In this document: piece by piece, positions 1 to 10,432 of the stretch | Layout of the letters: every line of letters begins with the position of its first letter | Position numbering within the stretch: position 1 is the first letter of the stretch | From: Selaginella tamariscina | Lineage: Eukaryota; Streptophyta; Lycopodiopsida; Selaginellales; Selaginellaceae | Assembly: GCA_003024785.1 (NCBI GenBank) | Contig: PUQB01000009.1 | Coordinates: 1,178,632 to 1,242,631 of the forward strand | Direction: 5' to 3' | Length of the DNA stretch: 64,000 nt | Notes under the pieces: generated by a model | Told to the model about the DNA's origin: nothing | Seen by the model: the letters and a program-made list of their open reading frames with translations, nothing else | Database searches by the model: none | Translations under genes and position numbers: made by a program

Positions 1-1780
1 CTCAGAACTGTCTCCAACAAAGACAAGCAAGTCATCCATCAGTCTGAAAGATCGTGCATACATGCGAAAGTTAAGATCCTCGCAAGGTACCTCACTACTC
101 AAGACCTCCCGCAACCTCTTGATCCATGGCTCCATCTTCTAAGCCTCCACAATGTCTTCCCGCCTTGGAAGTACGCGATCAGGGAGGGCATTTGGCAACA
201 ATGCCACAGGGGCTGCCACTACCACAGGAGCTCGGATAACGCATCCACATCCGCCATGCTAGCCCTGGGCGATGAACAACCCGAAAATGATACCCTTGCA
301 AAATTAACGCCCAACGTGCAAGTCGTCCTGTCACATTCCTTCTCTTCATGATTGAGTTGATGGCAGCATGATCAGTTTCCAACAATGTGTTGGAGCCATA
401 TAGATATGCATGGAACTTTTGAAAGGCCCATACAGCTGCCAAACATTCCTTGTCCGTGGTGGAATAATTTTTCTTTACATCAGTAAGGCTCCGACTTGCA
501 TAAGCGATTGGGTACCGCTGACCATTGGGAGTCTCCTGCAACAGATCGGCCCCCAACCCAACATCTGAAGCATCGGTCCGAAGAATAAAAAATTTGGCAA
601 AGTCCGGATACCGCAACAAAGGTGGGGATCCTAGTAATGCCTTAACATCCTCGAACGCCTTCTGACACTTCTTGGACCACAAGAATTGAGCTCCTTGTTT
701 TAACAATCCTCGCAATGGGGCTGTCAGATCTGAGAACTGCGGAACAAACCTCGCTAGGTATGTTGCCTTTCCCAAGAAGTGCTGCAACTCCACCACTAAC
801 TCAGGAGCAGGAAATTCTCGTACAGCTAGGGTCTTCTCAAGATCCGGTTTCACACCCTCTGCTGTGATGATGAATCCTAAGTATTTCAATGAGGTACATC
901 CGAACTTGCACTTCTGCTCTTTTAACTTTAGCCTGTATTGCACCAATCGCTGCAAGACCCGCTCTAACTGCTGAAGGTGCTCCTCCCACGTAGCAGAGTG
1001 AATCAGAAGGTCATCGATGTACGCACGTGCAAATTCTTCAAAGCCCTCCAATAGCTCGTCCATCATCCGCTGGGCCCCAACCAACCCAAATGGCATGACC
1101 GTAAACTCGTACAAGCCGGATGGTGTTCGAAATGCTGTCTTTGCTGCATCTTCAGGAGCCATAGGGATCTGCCAATAGCCGGAAGTTATGTCAAGGATAG
1201 TGAAGTACCGGCTATTCCCCAATGCATCGACCAAATCATCCACCCTTGGTAGTGGATATGAATCTGGAACAGAAACATCATTCAATGGCCTGAAGTCAGT
1301 AGTGAAACGTGTAGTCCCATCTGGCTTCGGAACTAGGTGTGGTTCTGCTGCCCATGGACTTTGGGACTTACGTATCACCTTCAACTCTAGCATCTCCCTC
1401 ACACAACGATTCAGGATTCACCTCGTTTGTTGGAAAAGGACCGCCCAACATCTCCACCAATGAGAGAAGTGTGAATACTAAATACGATTTAGGATATCCT
1501 TCTCCTTTGGAGATCGTCGCCTGAGCCCCATCCTGATCAGGCGAGTTGTACTAGTCGGGATGTGATGCCGAGTTGTCAACAGGGGATTTGCATCTCCTAC
1601 AATGGGTTTGAATAGGCTCGGATACCTCGCCAACAAGTCCTTGATGTCCTTAGCTCGTTGCTCTGGAGAAGGCTCTGCCTTAGGCGACATCATGCCCTGC
1701 AATGTTGCTGCCATGCCATTCGGTGCATGTTCTGTAGCCTGCAATGGGGGGCATCCTGGGATAGACAACGTGCACATTTC
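1..1780 (-). pseudogene. Gypsy pol: RT-RNase H and start of integrase linker, broken
   Basis: A long open frame (1402 down to 179) carries reverse transcriptase motifs in order: the PLPRVDDLVDAL segment, LDITSGYWQIPM, the catalytic YIDDLL box, then the FLGKATYLARF thumb/connection region and RNase H with RTDASDVGLG and TDKECLAAVWAFQKF. A short upstream frame (1777-1478) holds the protease-RT linker (KDIKDLLARYPSLFKP). The segment just before the YIDD region lacks about four residues compared with its partner copy at 4780-4810 (a small deletion near 1070). A frame change near 180 separates RNase H from the linker that continues to position 1. Family membership is clear; function is lost or doubtful. 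Confidence 0.85.
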
Positions 1781-2630
1781 AAAATCACATCTTGCCTTGA
1801 CCGCACGAAGCCAATTGACACCTAGGATGATGTCATGGACTTAGCTCGGCATCACCCGCAATGGAAGTAGATGATGGTATCCTCCTAACACCACAGGCAC
1901 ATGTGCAATTCGATGTGATTGAGCAAAAGACTGCTTATCAGCAAACACTACCTTCAAAGTCCACTCAGCTGGTACTGTGTGCAAGTGCAAGGACTCCGCT
2001 ACTGATCGATTGATAGAAGATATACTGGATCTGGAGTCCACCAGGACTGAAACAGGAGTTCCTTCTACCATGCCGGAGAACACAAACATAAAACGCTCGG
2101 TGTCCAGTAACTCACTCGAGACCCCTATGCCCGCACAAGCATGGAAGAACAAAGGTGCTCCGGGGAAGTGTTGACCATGCACTGGAATCAAATTCTTCAG
2201 AGGGTGCAATGTGCCTAGTGCATGGGTCCTCTGAACCCCATGTACTACACCTCGTTTTCCGGCTGCGGAAGAGTCTCCACTTCTTCTGCAGTCTCGATGG
2301 CAGCTACTTGATGTCGATTTGCACATGCTCGTGCAACATGTCCCCAACCTCGGCACTCGTAGCACTGAATGTTCTGCCCACGACCACGACCACGACTACG
2401 CCGACTAGCAACTTGGCCTAGCCCCTCTTGCGGCCTGAGGACTTGTCCTCCATCTGAACAGCACCCACCTCCATCGGAATAGGATTGGATGTCCCAGGAA
2501 TAGGTGTCAATACAGAATATACACGTTGTGCCCCAACGAGTTCTCAAATCATTGTGCAATCCGCAAGGCCTCCTCCACAGTCGAAGAACCAAATCCCTCC
2601 ACCAAGCCAGCTAAATCAGGGCGAAGAGCC
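375..2630. repeat. Left arm of 2.2 kb inverted repeat
   Basis: The reverse complement of this stretch aligns along its length with 3287-5481. Landmarks are the GGCTCTTCGCCCTGATTTAGC end (2630 against 3287) and the other end at the RNase H codons for LLET (375 against 5481). The spacer 2631-3286 holds the gag 5' part of element 1 only. Confidence 0.85.
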
Positions 2631-3136
2631 GGCCATAACAAGCCCAACCGTAACCCGTTCTGTCATGCTTGGATCCGCACGATTGACCAAGTTTCGAAAC
2701 TTAATCCCGAATCGTTGGACAGTCTCTCTCGACACTTGCTTCAAGTCATGGAGCTCACGAAAAGCTGCAGCGGAATCCTCAGGTTTACCAAAAGCTTGCT
2801 TGAACCGCTGGGATAAGATGTTCCAATCTTGTCGATCAAGAACGGGACACCATTGTACCATTGCAAGGCAAGTCCTTGCAGACACGTTGGGAACTCTCGC
2901 AACTGTTGGGAGTCAGACCATCCATGGTAGTCAGCAATCCCTTGAAAATGTTCCCACCAATGGTACACGTCCGCTCCAACCTCCCCCTTGAAGAACTCTG
3001 GAAACATGTGGATTGGAACCCAAAAGGTGTGGATTGGAACTCTGCGGCATACTAGCATTCTGCTGCATTCCTTGGTGAATTTCTCGCAGAGAAGAGCAGT
3101 TTGATTCGCCACACTCAACTGCAGGGCATCAAACAA
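1841..3136 (-). pseudogene. Gypsy gag and aspartic protease, broken
   Basis: Gag pieces lie in two overlapping frames (3136-2741 and 2885-2616), with the typical capsid pattern around a WWEHF and a QRFGIKFRNLVNRA segment. A zinc knuckle with spacing C-x2-C-x4-H-x4-C (CYECRGWGHVARAC) follows near 2320-2380. The protease frame (2365-1841) has the catalytic region as VDSRSS, where the partner copy at 3838-3858 keeps VDSGSS. The catalytic D-S-G triplet has thus become D-S-R by a single G-to-A type change, which should abolish protease activity. Confidence 0.75.
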
Positions 3137-3286
3137 CTACAACCACCTTTCTTCGGTCGCCATCACGAACAAGAACACAAGGGAAGAGGAGACAAAAAGA
3201 ACATAAAAAAAACTAAGCCGGAAAAGGACCGATTAAGCAATTAAATTGGTACGGTACAGAACAGGTACGGTTGGCTTGTTATGGTT

Positions 3287-5481
3287 GGCTCTTCGCCCTG
3301 ATTTAGCTAGCTTTGGAGGGATTTGGTCCTTCGACTGTGGAGGAGGCCTTGCGGATTGCACAATGATTTGAGAACTCTTGGGGACAGCACAACGTGTATA
3401 TCCTGTATCACCTATTCTTGGACATCCGATCCTATTCCGAGGGTGCTGTTCAGATGGACAAGTCCTCAGGCCGCAGGAGGGGCCCAGGCCAAGCTGCTGG
3501 TCGCGTGGTCGTGTCGTGTCGTGGTCGTGGGCGAAACATCAGTGCTACGAGTGCCAAGTTGGGGACATATTGCACGAGCATGTGCAAATCGACATCAAGT
3601 AGCTACCATCGAGAGAAGAAGATCGCACTTCGCAGGGAAAAGGTGTAGTGCATGGGTGTCAGGGACCCATGCACTAGGCACATTGCACCACCTTTGAAGA
3701 ATTTGATTCCAACGCATGGTCAACACTTCCCCGGGTTCTTCCATGCTTGTGCGGCATAGGGGTCTCGAGTGAGTTACTGGACACCGAGTGTTTTATGTTT
3801 GTGTTCTCCAGCATGGTAAAAAACTCCTATTTCAGTCCTAGTAGACTCCGGATCCAGTATATCTTCTATCAATCGATCAATAGCGGAGTCCTTGCACTTG
3901 CACACAGTACCAGCTGAGCAGACTTTGAAGGTAGTGTTTGCTGATAAGCAGTCTTTGCTCAATCACATCGAATTGCACATGTGCCTTGGTGTTAGGAGGA
4001 TACCATCATCTACTTCCATTGTGGGTGATGCCGAGCTAAGTCCATGACATCATCCTAGGTGTCAATTGGCTTCGTGTGGTCAAGGCAAGATGTGATTTGA
4101 AATGTGCACGTTGTCTATCCCAGGATGCCCCCCATTGCAGGCTATAGAAACATGCACCGAATGGCATGGCAGCAACATTGCAGGCATGATGTCGCCTAAG
4201 CAGAGCCTTCTCCAGCAACGAGCTAAGGACATCAAGGACTTGTTGGCGAGGTATCCGAGCCTATTTAAACCCATTGTAGGAGATGCGAATCCCCTGTTGA
4301 TGACTCGCATCACATCCCGACTGGTACAACTCGCCCGATCAGGATGGGCTCAGGCAACGATCTCCAAAGGAGAAGGATATCCTGAATCGTATTTAGTATT
4401 CACACTTCTCTCATTGGTGGAGATGTGGTGGTCCTTTTCCAACAAAACGAGGTGAATCCTGAATCGTTGTGTGAGGGAGATGCTAGAGTTGAAGATACGT
4501 AAGTCCCGAAGTCCATGGGCAGCAAAACCACACCTAGTTCCGAAGCCAAATGGGACTACACGTTTCACTATTGATTTCAGGCCATTGAATGATTTCTATT
4601 CCAGATTCATATCCACTACCAAGGGTGGATGATTTGGTCGATGCATTGGGAATAGCCGGTACTTCACTATCCTTGACATGACTTCCAGCTATTGGCAGAT
4701 CCCTATGGCTCCTGAAGATGCAGCAAAGACAACATTCGAACACCATCCGGCTTGTACGAGTTTACGGTCATGCCATTTGGGTTGGTTGGGCCCCAGCAAC
4801 CTTCCAGCGGATGATGGACGAGCTATTGGAGGGCTTTGAAGAATTTGCATGTGCGTACATCGATGACCTTCTGATTCACTCTGCTACGTGGGAGGAGCAC
4901 CTTCAGCAGTTAGAGCGGGTCTTGCAGCAATTGGTGCAATACGGGTTGAAGTTGAAAGAGCAGAAGTGCAAGTTCGGATGTACCTCATTGAAATACTTAG
5001 GATTCATCACCACGGCAGAGGTGTGAAACCGGATCCCGAGAAGACCCTGGTTGTATGAGAATTTCTTACTCCTGAGTTAGTGGTGGAGTTGCAGCGCTTC
5101 TTGGGAAAGGCAACATACCTAGTGAGGTTTGTTCCGCAGTTCTCAGATCTGACAGCCCCATTACGAGGATTGTTAAAACAAGGAGCTCAGTTCTTGTGGT
5201 CCAAGAAGTGTCAGAAGGCATTACTAGGATCCCCACCTTTGTTGCAGTATCCGGACTTCGCCAAATCCTTTATTCTTCGGACCGATGCTTCAGATGTCGG
5301 GTTGGGCCGATCTGTTGCAGGAGACTCCCAATGGTTAGCGGTACCCAATCGCTTATGCAAGTTGGAGCCTTACTGATGCAGAGAAAAATTATTCCACCAC
5401 GAATAAGGAATGTCTGGCAGTTGTATGGGCCTTTAAAAAGTTCCATGCATATCTACATGGCTCCAACACATTGTTAGAAAC
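3287..5481 (+). mobile_element. Ty3/Gypsy fragment, plus strand (element 2), right arm of inverted repeat
   Basis: This is the same family as element 1, in the opposite orientation. It starts inside gag, passes the zinc-knuckle region with frame breaks (3540-3600), a protease with an intact VDSGSS motif (about 3838-3860), the pre-RT linker (4102-4300), the RT with YIDDLL (about 4853) and RNase H (RTDASDVGLG near 5280). It stops abruptly at 5481 inside RNase H. The next base is beta-glucosidase intron 2 sequence, so the end is a rearrangement breakpoint and not an LTR. Many indels break every frame. Confidence 0.85.
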
Positions 5482-5796
5482 TTTACACCATTATTAAGTT
5501 TAATCAGGTTTAATTAATAAAATTAATAAGCTTCATTAAGTTTAATTCATTTTAATTAAAATTGCTTAATTAGGTTAAATTAAATTAATTAATTATTGAA
5601 ATAAAAATATTAAAATTAGGGACCGAAAATAATTTTAAATTAATTCATATATAGTTTAATTATTTTATGCTTATATTAAAAAATTTTCTTGAAAAATAAG
5701 TAAAACAAGTTAGTGGCCTTATAAGAAAAAATATTCATTGTGGTTTATATATTAGATATTAAACATGTTAACATATATATCTAGTATGTAATAAAC

Positions 5797-6250
5797 CTAG
5801 AATATGGGAAAATTTATCCCAGATACTCGGTTTACGTCCACCTTCTTCAAAAGCCCCTTTATACTACAAAAGGGATAGTAAATTATATAATTAAATATTA
5901 CACACAACACACACACACAAGCATTTTTTACATACACATCTGACAATGACCTACACACGCACACGCACATTATATATAGAACTTTGATGTTCAATTGAGT
6001 ACATAAATACACTGACAAAGCAGAATCAGATGCAACCCACCATTAGATTGTGTGTGGACGCGTGCGTGCGTGTATGTTATATGTGTGTAACCTGATAAGC
6101 AGCTGAGGATGTTCCAAATATGAACCGTTTGGGGAAGTTGCATCTGCTAAGTTTATCCGCTCTATTTTCAAGCAACGTAGTTGAAGATTTATCTGCTAAT
6201 ACATATGGAAATGCCAATGTTGCCAGCACAATCTCCATATAGCATTTCAT
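5797..6250 (-). pseudogene. Beta-glucosidase (GH1) copy 0: exons 1-2 only
   Basis: Exon 1 (6092-6250) encodes a start, a signal-peptide-like segment and the GH1 N-terminal FIFGTSSAAYQ. It has an in-frame 18-bp deletion that removes the KYLIIL stretch of the signal peptide found in the sister copies. Exon 2 (5797-5863) encodes [18 protein letters not shown] but with E to K after the first tyrosine and P to L at the end. Exons 3-13 are absent: intron 2 runs to 5482 and joins the Gypsy fragment. It is a 5' stump of the tandem cluster. Confidence 0.85.
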
Positions 6251-7568
6251 CGTATGTGTATAACTCTGTCAAGATTATATCATCACATCATATATGTATG
6301 ACTCTGTCAAGATTATATCATCACATCATATATGTATGACTCTGTCAAGATTATATCATCACGTGAAAGTTAAGTAAACTGTATATAAAGCTGCAATATA
6401 TGAATAGTACGTAGCATCATGTCTAATAGGTGTTAAATTATATATGTATATGACTACATATATTGATTATTTAATAATGCACGATGATGATATATATAGT
6501 TACTATTTGAATGTAGAAAAAATAATTCATATTTTAACATATTTACTGTTCATTTTTTGGTCAGCCCAACGTTAGTATATGAACTTTAAGAATTTCCACT
6601 TGTATTATCTAATTATTAGGAAAATTAAAAGTATATTATGTGTTAGCATTAGACAAAATATTAAAAAATATTAAACTTAAGTCCAATAGAAAGGCAACTT
6701 GCACATCTATTTAGGAAAATTTTATATTTTACATATACTTAAACCTTTTACTACACTTCAAAAGTCAGAATACATTTACAAATTTAAACTGTACCAAATA
6801 AAATAACATGATAAGAACAATAACAATTACAGGTTTAGTAGTTTATATTTAAAAATCCAGAAAATAATTAAAATACAAATGTATTTGTAATATATTTAAA
6901 TATTTTTGTTATTATTTAAATTTTACATAAAACATTTTACGTGTTAAAGTTTCTTGAGTAATTTTCTAAATTTTTGGGGTAAATTTGCAATATCTGACAA
7001 CTGGTATTGAATCGGATAGGTTTTATTGTATATGTATCAAATTATACACTGTATAATATATGAATATTACTTTGTAATATATTTTAAATTGTCATCAAAC
7101 TAAATAACTTCTACAAAATGTTACATTTAAATTAAACTTGTGGTGTAATAATAAAATGTTTAGCCATCCCAAAGTTTGGGACCCAAACTGAACTTTCGAC
7201 GTTGCAGCTAGTATTATATATATACACTAAGGCACTATACGTGTGAATATGTGTGTGTGTGTGTGTGGATATATAAATGTTTGTAACGGAATCTTTGACT
7301 TGTGTGTTTGTATGTATATACAGTGGTAAACTATGTTAGATGAATTAAGCAATTTTAATTCTTTTCACATTTTCCATGTACTTTAATCTAGAGTGTTTTT
7401 ACAGGTAAAACAATTAAATTACTAATGACTCTTGTATATATTGAATCAAATAACGTGTTCTTCATCTTAACTTAACTTAAGTGGGCTTAAGTAAGGGGAT
7501 ATGGATTACTAAACACTCGCTATTAAGTTGAGTAACCACTTACTTAACTTTTTGAAGGGTTTGACTAC
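6251..7568. other. Upstream region of GH1 copy 0, homologous to upstream of copies A and B
   Basis: No gene is seen. The stretch is AT-rich and aligns nearly end to end with 20286-21550 and 28846-29930, so it is a duplicated promoter unit. Just upstream of the start (6251-6363) a unit of about 37 bp, built on the words TGTCAAGATTATATCATCAC, is repeated three times. Confidence 0.7.
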
Positions 7569-8085
7569 TAAGGCCAGTGGATTCGCAATAATGACTTAAT
7601 TTAACTTATTTTAATGAAACAATAAACATATATAAGAAAATTTAAGAGACGGGGGGTTCCCTTAGCCACCCTTAACGATCCACGAGCTCAAGCACCTTTT
7701 TTACAACCTTTTAAAATAAAAAAATATATATATTTTTCATGCATAATGTGTATTTTTATATGTAAAAAATATATTTTTATATTTTACATTTTCATATTTT
7801 TATTTTATCATATAATTAAAATAAAAAAATAATATAAATGAATTTTTCGAAAGTATTCTCGTTATTCTCATTCTGACTTAATTTCTATGAGGTTTGTCTT
7901 GCACCATCGTATTGTGTTACACTGTAACACAATCCCATTTCTGTAAACAGTTATACTAATGGGGAGAGAATTTGAAGAAATCTATTTAAAATGTCAGAAG
8001 AATAAACAAATCAGGTAGTCTTATATCTTCTCTTTTTCTTTTTTTCATACATTTGCATTCAATTGCATTCAATTGCATTTAGGAG

Positions 8086-8535
8086 GCGGCCTAAAGTCCA
8101 TAGCAATTACTAGGTCTGGCTTGAGACCTAGTTGAGCTTAAGAGGTGGCCCAAAGCCTAGCTTCAACTGTTGTCGGATTTTTAGTCGCCCCTAGCTAGGC
8201 TAGCTTGAGCTTGGCCAGTATTGGCCGAGCTCAATAGGTGGCCCAAAGCCTAGCATCAACTATTGCTAGGATTTTAGCTAGCCTTGGCTAGGCTGGCTTG
8301 AGCTCATCCATCATTGGCCAAGCTCATAGGGCAACCAAAAGCTCGGCAACAGCTTTTCGTTGAGCTTGGCTGGGTTGGCTTGAGCTCGGCTAGAGCTCAT
8401 GGGTGGCCGAAAGCTTGATAGCAACTATTGTCGGGCTTTTAGTTGACCCTAGTTGGGTTGGCTTTTAGCATTGGCTGAGATCGGGCGGCCCAAAGCTCGA
8501 CAACAACTGTTACTGGGTTTTTATCCACCTCTAGC
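8086..8535. repeat. Minisatellite of ~75-97 bp units inside Harbinger-like element
   Basis: About five or six diverged units start with GGTGGCCCAAAGCCTAGC and contain GCTAGGCTGGCTTGAGCT and GGCCGAGCTCAT. The array is interrupted by the chromovirus at its CTAGC target and continues at 15060-15180. It recurs with about three units at 23766-24030. Confidence 0.8.
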
Positions 8536-9173
8536 TGTCACGACTCGATACAGAATACAGGATTCCGGATACAGGATATAGGTTGCAGGACTTTCCTACA
8601 GGTTTCCGGATACAGGATATGGGTTGCAGGACTTTCCTACAAGATATTCCTACCAGGATTCCAGACACAGGATTCGGTTGCAGGATATTCCTACAGGATA
8701 TGTCACAGGATATGCCTAGAGGATAAGGGACATGTGGACTCATCTTAGCCTCTGCATGCATGCAGTCACTTTTGCATGCATGCAACCACTTTTAGCACTC
8801 ATGCCTAGATTAGCTCTTGGAGTTGTGAGCATAAAAGCTCCGACCTAAATGTTGTACAATTAGTTACTATCAACACCAGTCTTACTACGATCAATCTCGT
8901 CTTGTCTTGTTCTTGTCTTGTTTCCTGTCTTGTTCCTGTCTCGCTCCTGTTCCCTATCCTGCTCCTGGATCCTGTCCTGCTTCTATCTTGTTCCTGGATC
9001 TTATCCTGCGCTTTCCTGTCTTGCTCCCGGATCCTATCCTGATCCTGTCTTGCTCCTAGATCCGTCCTGTTCCTATTCCTAGTTCCTGTCCTGCTCTCGG
9101 TCCTGTTCCTGAGTCAAGCCTTCTTGTCCTTGGAATCCTGTTCTTTTCTTGGTTCTTGGATCGTGGCTTGACA
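8536..9173 (+). repeat. 5' LTR of chromovirus
   Basis: It starts TGTCACGACTCGATACAG and ends GGCTTGACA. It is built of GGATACAGGATATGGGTTGC-type units, then carries a TATA-like CATAAAAG at about 8830, and ends in a CCTG/TCTTG-rich pyrimidine tract (8890-9130). Confidence 0.9.
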
Positions 9174-9266
9174 GTTTGATAGTAATTATTTCATAGTTCT
9201 CCGTTTTTCCAGCTACCTTTTTCTTGATTCTTTTCCTTCATTTTCCTCCTTTTTCTTTCCTAGGTC

Positions 9267-10418
9267 ATGGCTGATTTTGAGCGCTTTCAACGCGAGCACC
9301 AAATGTTACTTCATGAGCTGGCCACTTTGCGCCAAGTGGTCACCGACCTGCAAGGTTCCACCACTGCGGCACATGCAACTGCTGATGCATCCTCCAAGGC
9401 TGCTACGCAGGCTCTCTCCTAGGCATTGGTGGTTCCCTCTTCATCAAATTTTTCTTCGAAGCCGAAGGTTAGCATGCCAGAGAAGTTCAGTGGCAATCGT
9501 GCCAATTTTCAAGGTTTCTTGAATTAGATCCGGCTCTTGATCCATATGCAACCACAGCGCTACTCGACTGATGCTCAAAAGGTGGATCTTTTGGCATCCT
9601 TACTAAGTGGATCTCCACGGGCTTGGGTTGCCCCCTTGTTGGAGCGTGACGACCCATTGATGGAAGACTTCGAAGGTTTCGTGGCTGCCTTTGAAGCATG
9701 TTTTGGAGATCTTGATAAGTACCGTTCTGCATGCACGAAGTTACGGAAGCTCACTTAATGATCCCGATCTGTCACAACCTTTCCCTCTCCCCTTATGCCA
9801 ACTAGACAAAGGGCCAATTGGTGTTTATAAGAGGGCCCCTAGTCATGATGACCCAGGTCCGCTTGGGTCTTTTTGCCCACATATTCCACATATCCCACAA
9901 TCTTTACCCAGGTAGTCATCTCACCAGGTTAGAACTATGACATGACCAGCTTCCGTCTATGCATCCGAATTTCAGCAACTTTGCACGAACATTCCATGGG
10001 ACGAGACTGCATTGATCGAACACTTCCGTTTTGGGTTGAGGGATGACGTGAAGGACCTTCTCCTTACGTTACCGGATGCCCAAACATTAGCGGAGATCAT
10101 GCAACAAGCTGTTCGTTGCGACAACCGTTTGTTCGAGCGTCGTCAGGAAAGATCCCGTCAGCAGTTCCTGCAAACCAATCCTGCAGCTGTGTACATGTTC
10201 CTGCACCACCTTCTGGAGTAGTTCCTATGGAGGTTGAGAAATCCAAGCGTGGCTCTCTTTCCGCTGCTGAGAAGCAACGTCGTCGCAGTGAGAACCTGTG
10301 CTTGTATTGTGGTGGAGCAGGACACAAGGTGGCAGATTGTCCTATTAAAGCCAGGAACTTCAAGACGCGTGAAGTTGAAGCTGAAGTTCAGTCGGAAAAC
10401 TCCAATGTCCACTTCGTC
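9267..10418 (+). pseudogene. Chromovirus gag with two in-frame TAG stops and frameshifts
   Basis: The frame opens at ATG 9267 (MADFERFQREHQMLL). It is interrupted by TAG at 9420-9422 and 9525-9527; both would be CAG glutamine codons before a C-to-T change. The capsid continues (FGDLDKYRSACTKLRKLT), shifts frame in 9760-9960, then reads HFRFGLRDDVKDLLLTLPDA and RCDNRLFERRQER. A further shift leads to the zinc knuckle CLYCGGAGHKVADC (C-x2-C-x4-H-x4-C) near 10300-10342. The role would be capsid and RNA packaging; this copy cannot make full Gag without correction or readthrough. Confidence 0.8.
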
Positions 10419-10432
10419 TAGGAGCCGCGAAG

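Larger units (their letters stand above)
1..3165 (-). mobile_element. Ty3/Gypsy retrotransposon, 3'-truncated by window edge (element 1)
   Basis: Reading on the minus strand from about 3136 leftwards, the order is gag, CCHC zinc knuckle, aspartic protease, reverse transcriptase, RNase H and the start of the linker to integrase, which is Ty3/Gypsy order. The element runs off the left edge, where the frame still encodes a linker (around 1-132). No LTR is seen at its 5' side before 3165. Several frame breaks show it is not autonomous now. It is the left partner of a large inverted repeat with the fragment at 3287-5481. Confidence 0.85.

Noticed and set aside
1188..1524. Plus-strand open frames opposite the Gypsy RT
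   Set aside because: They are antisense shadows of the minus-strand pol, with no domain or codon signal.
9174..9195. Primer binding site for initiator methionine tRNA
   Set aside because: The bases after the 5' LTR (GTTTGATAGTAATTATTTC) do not match the usual TGGTATCAGAGC-type site.
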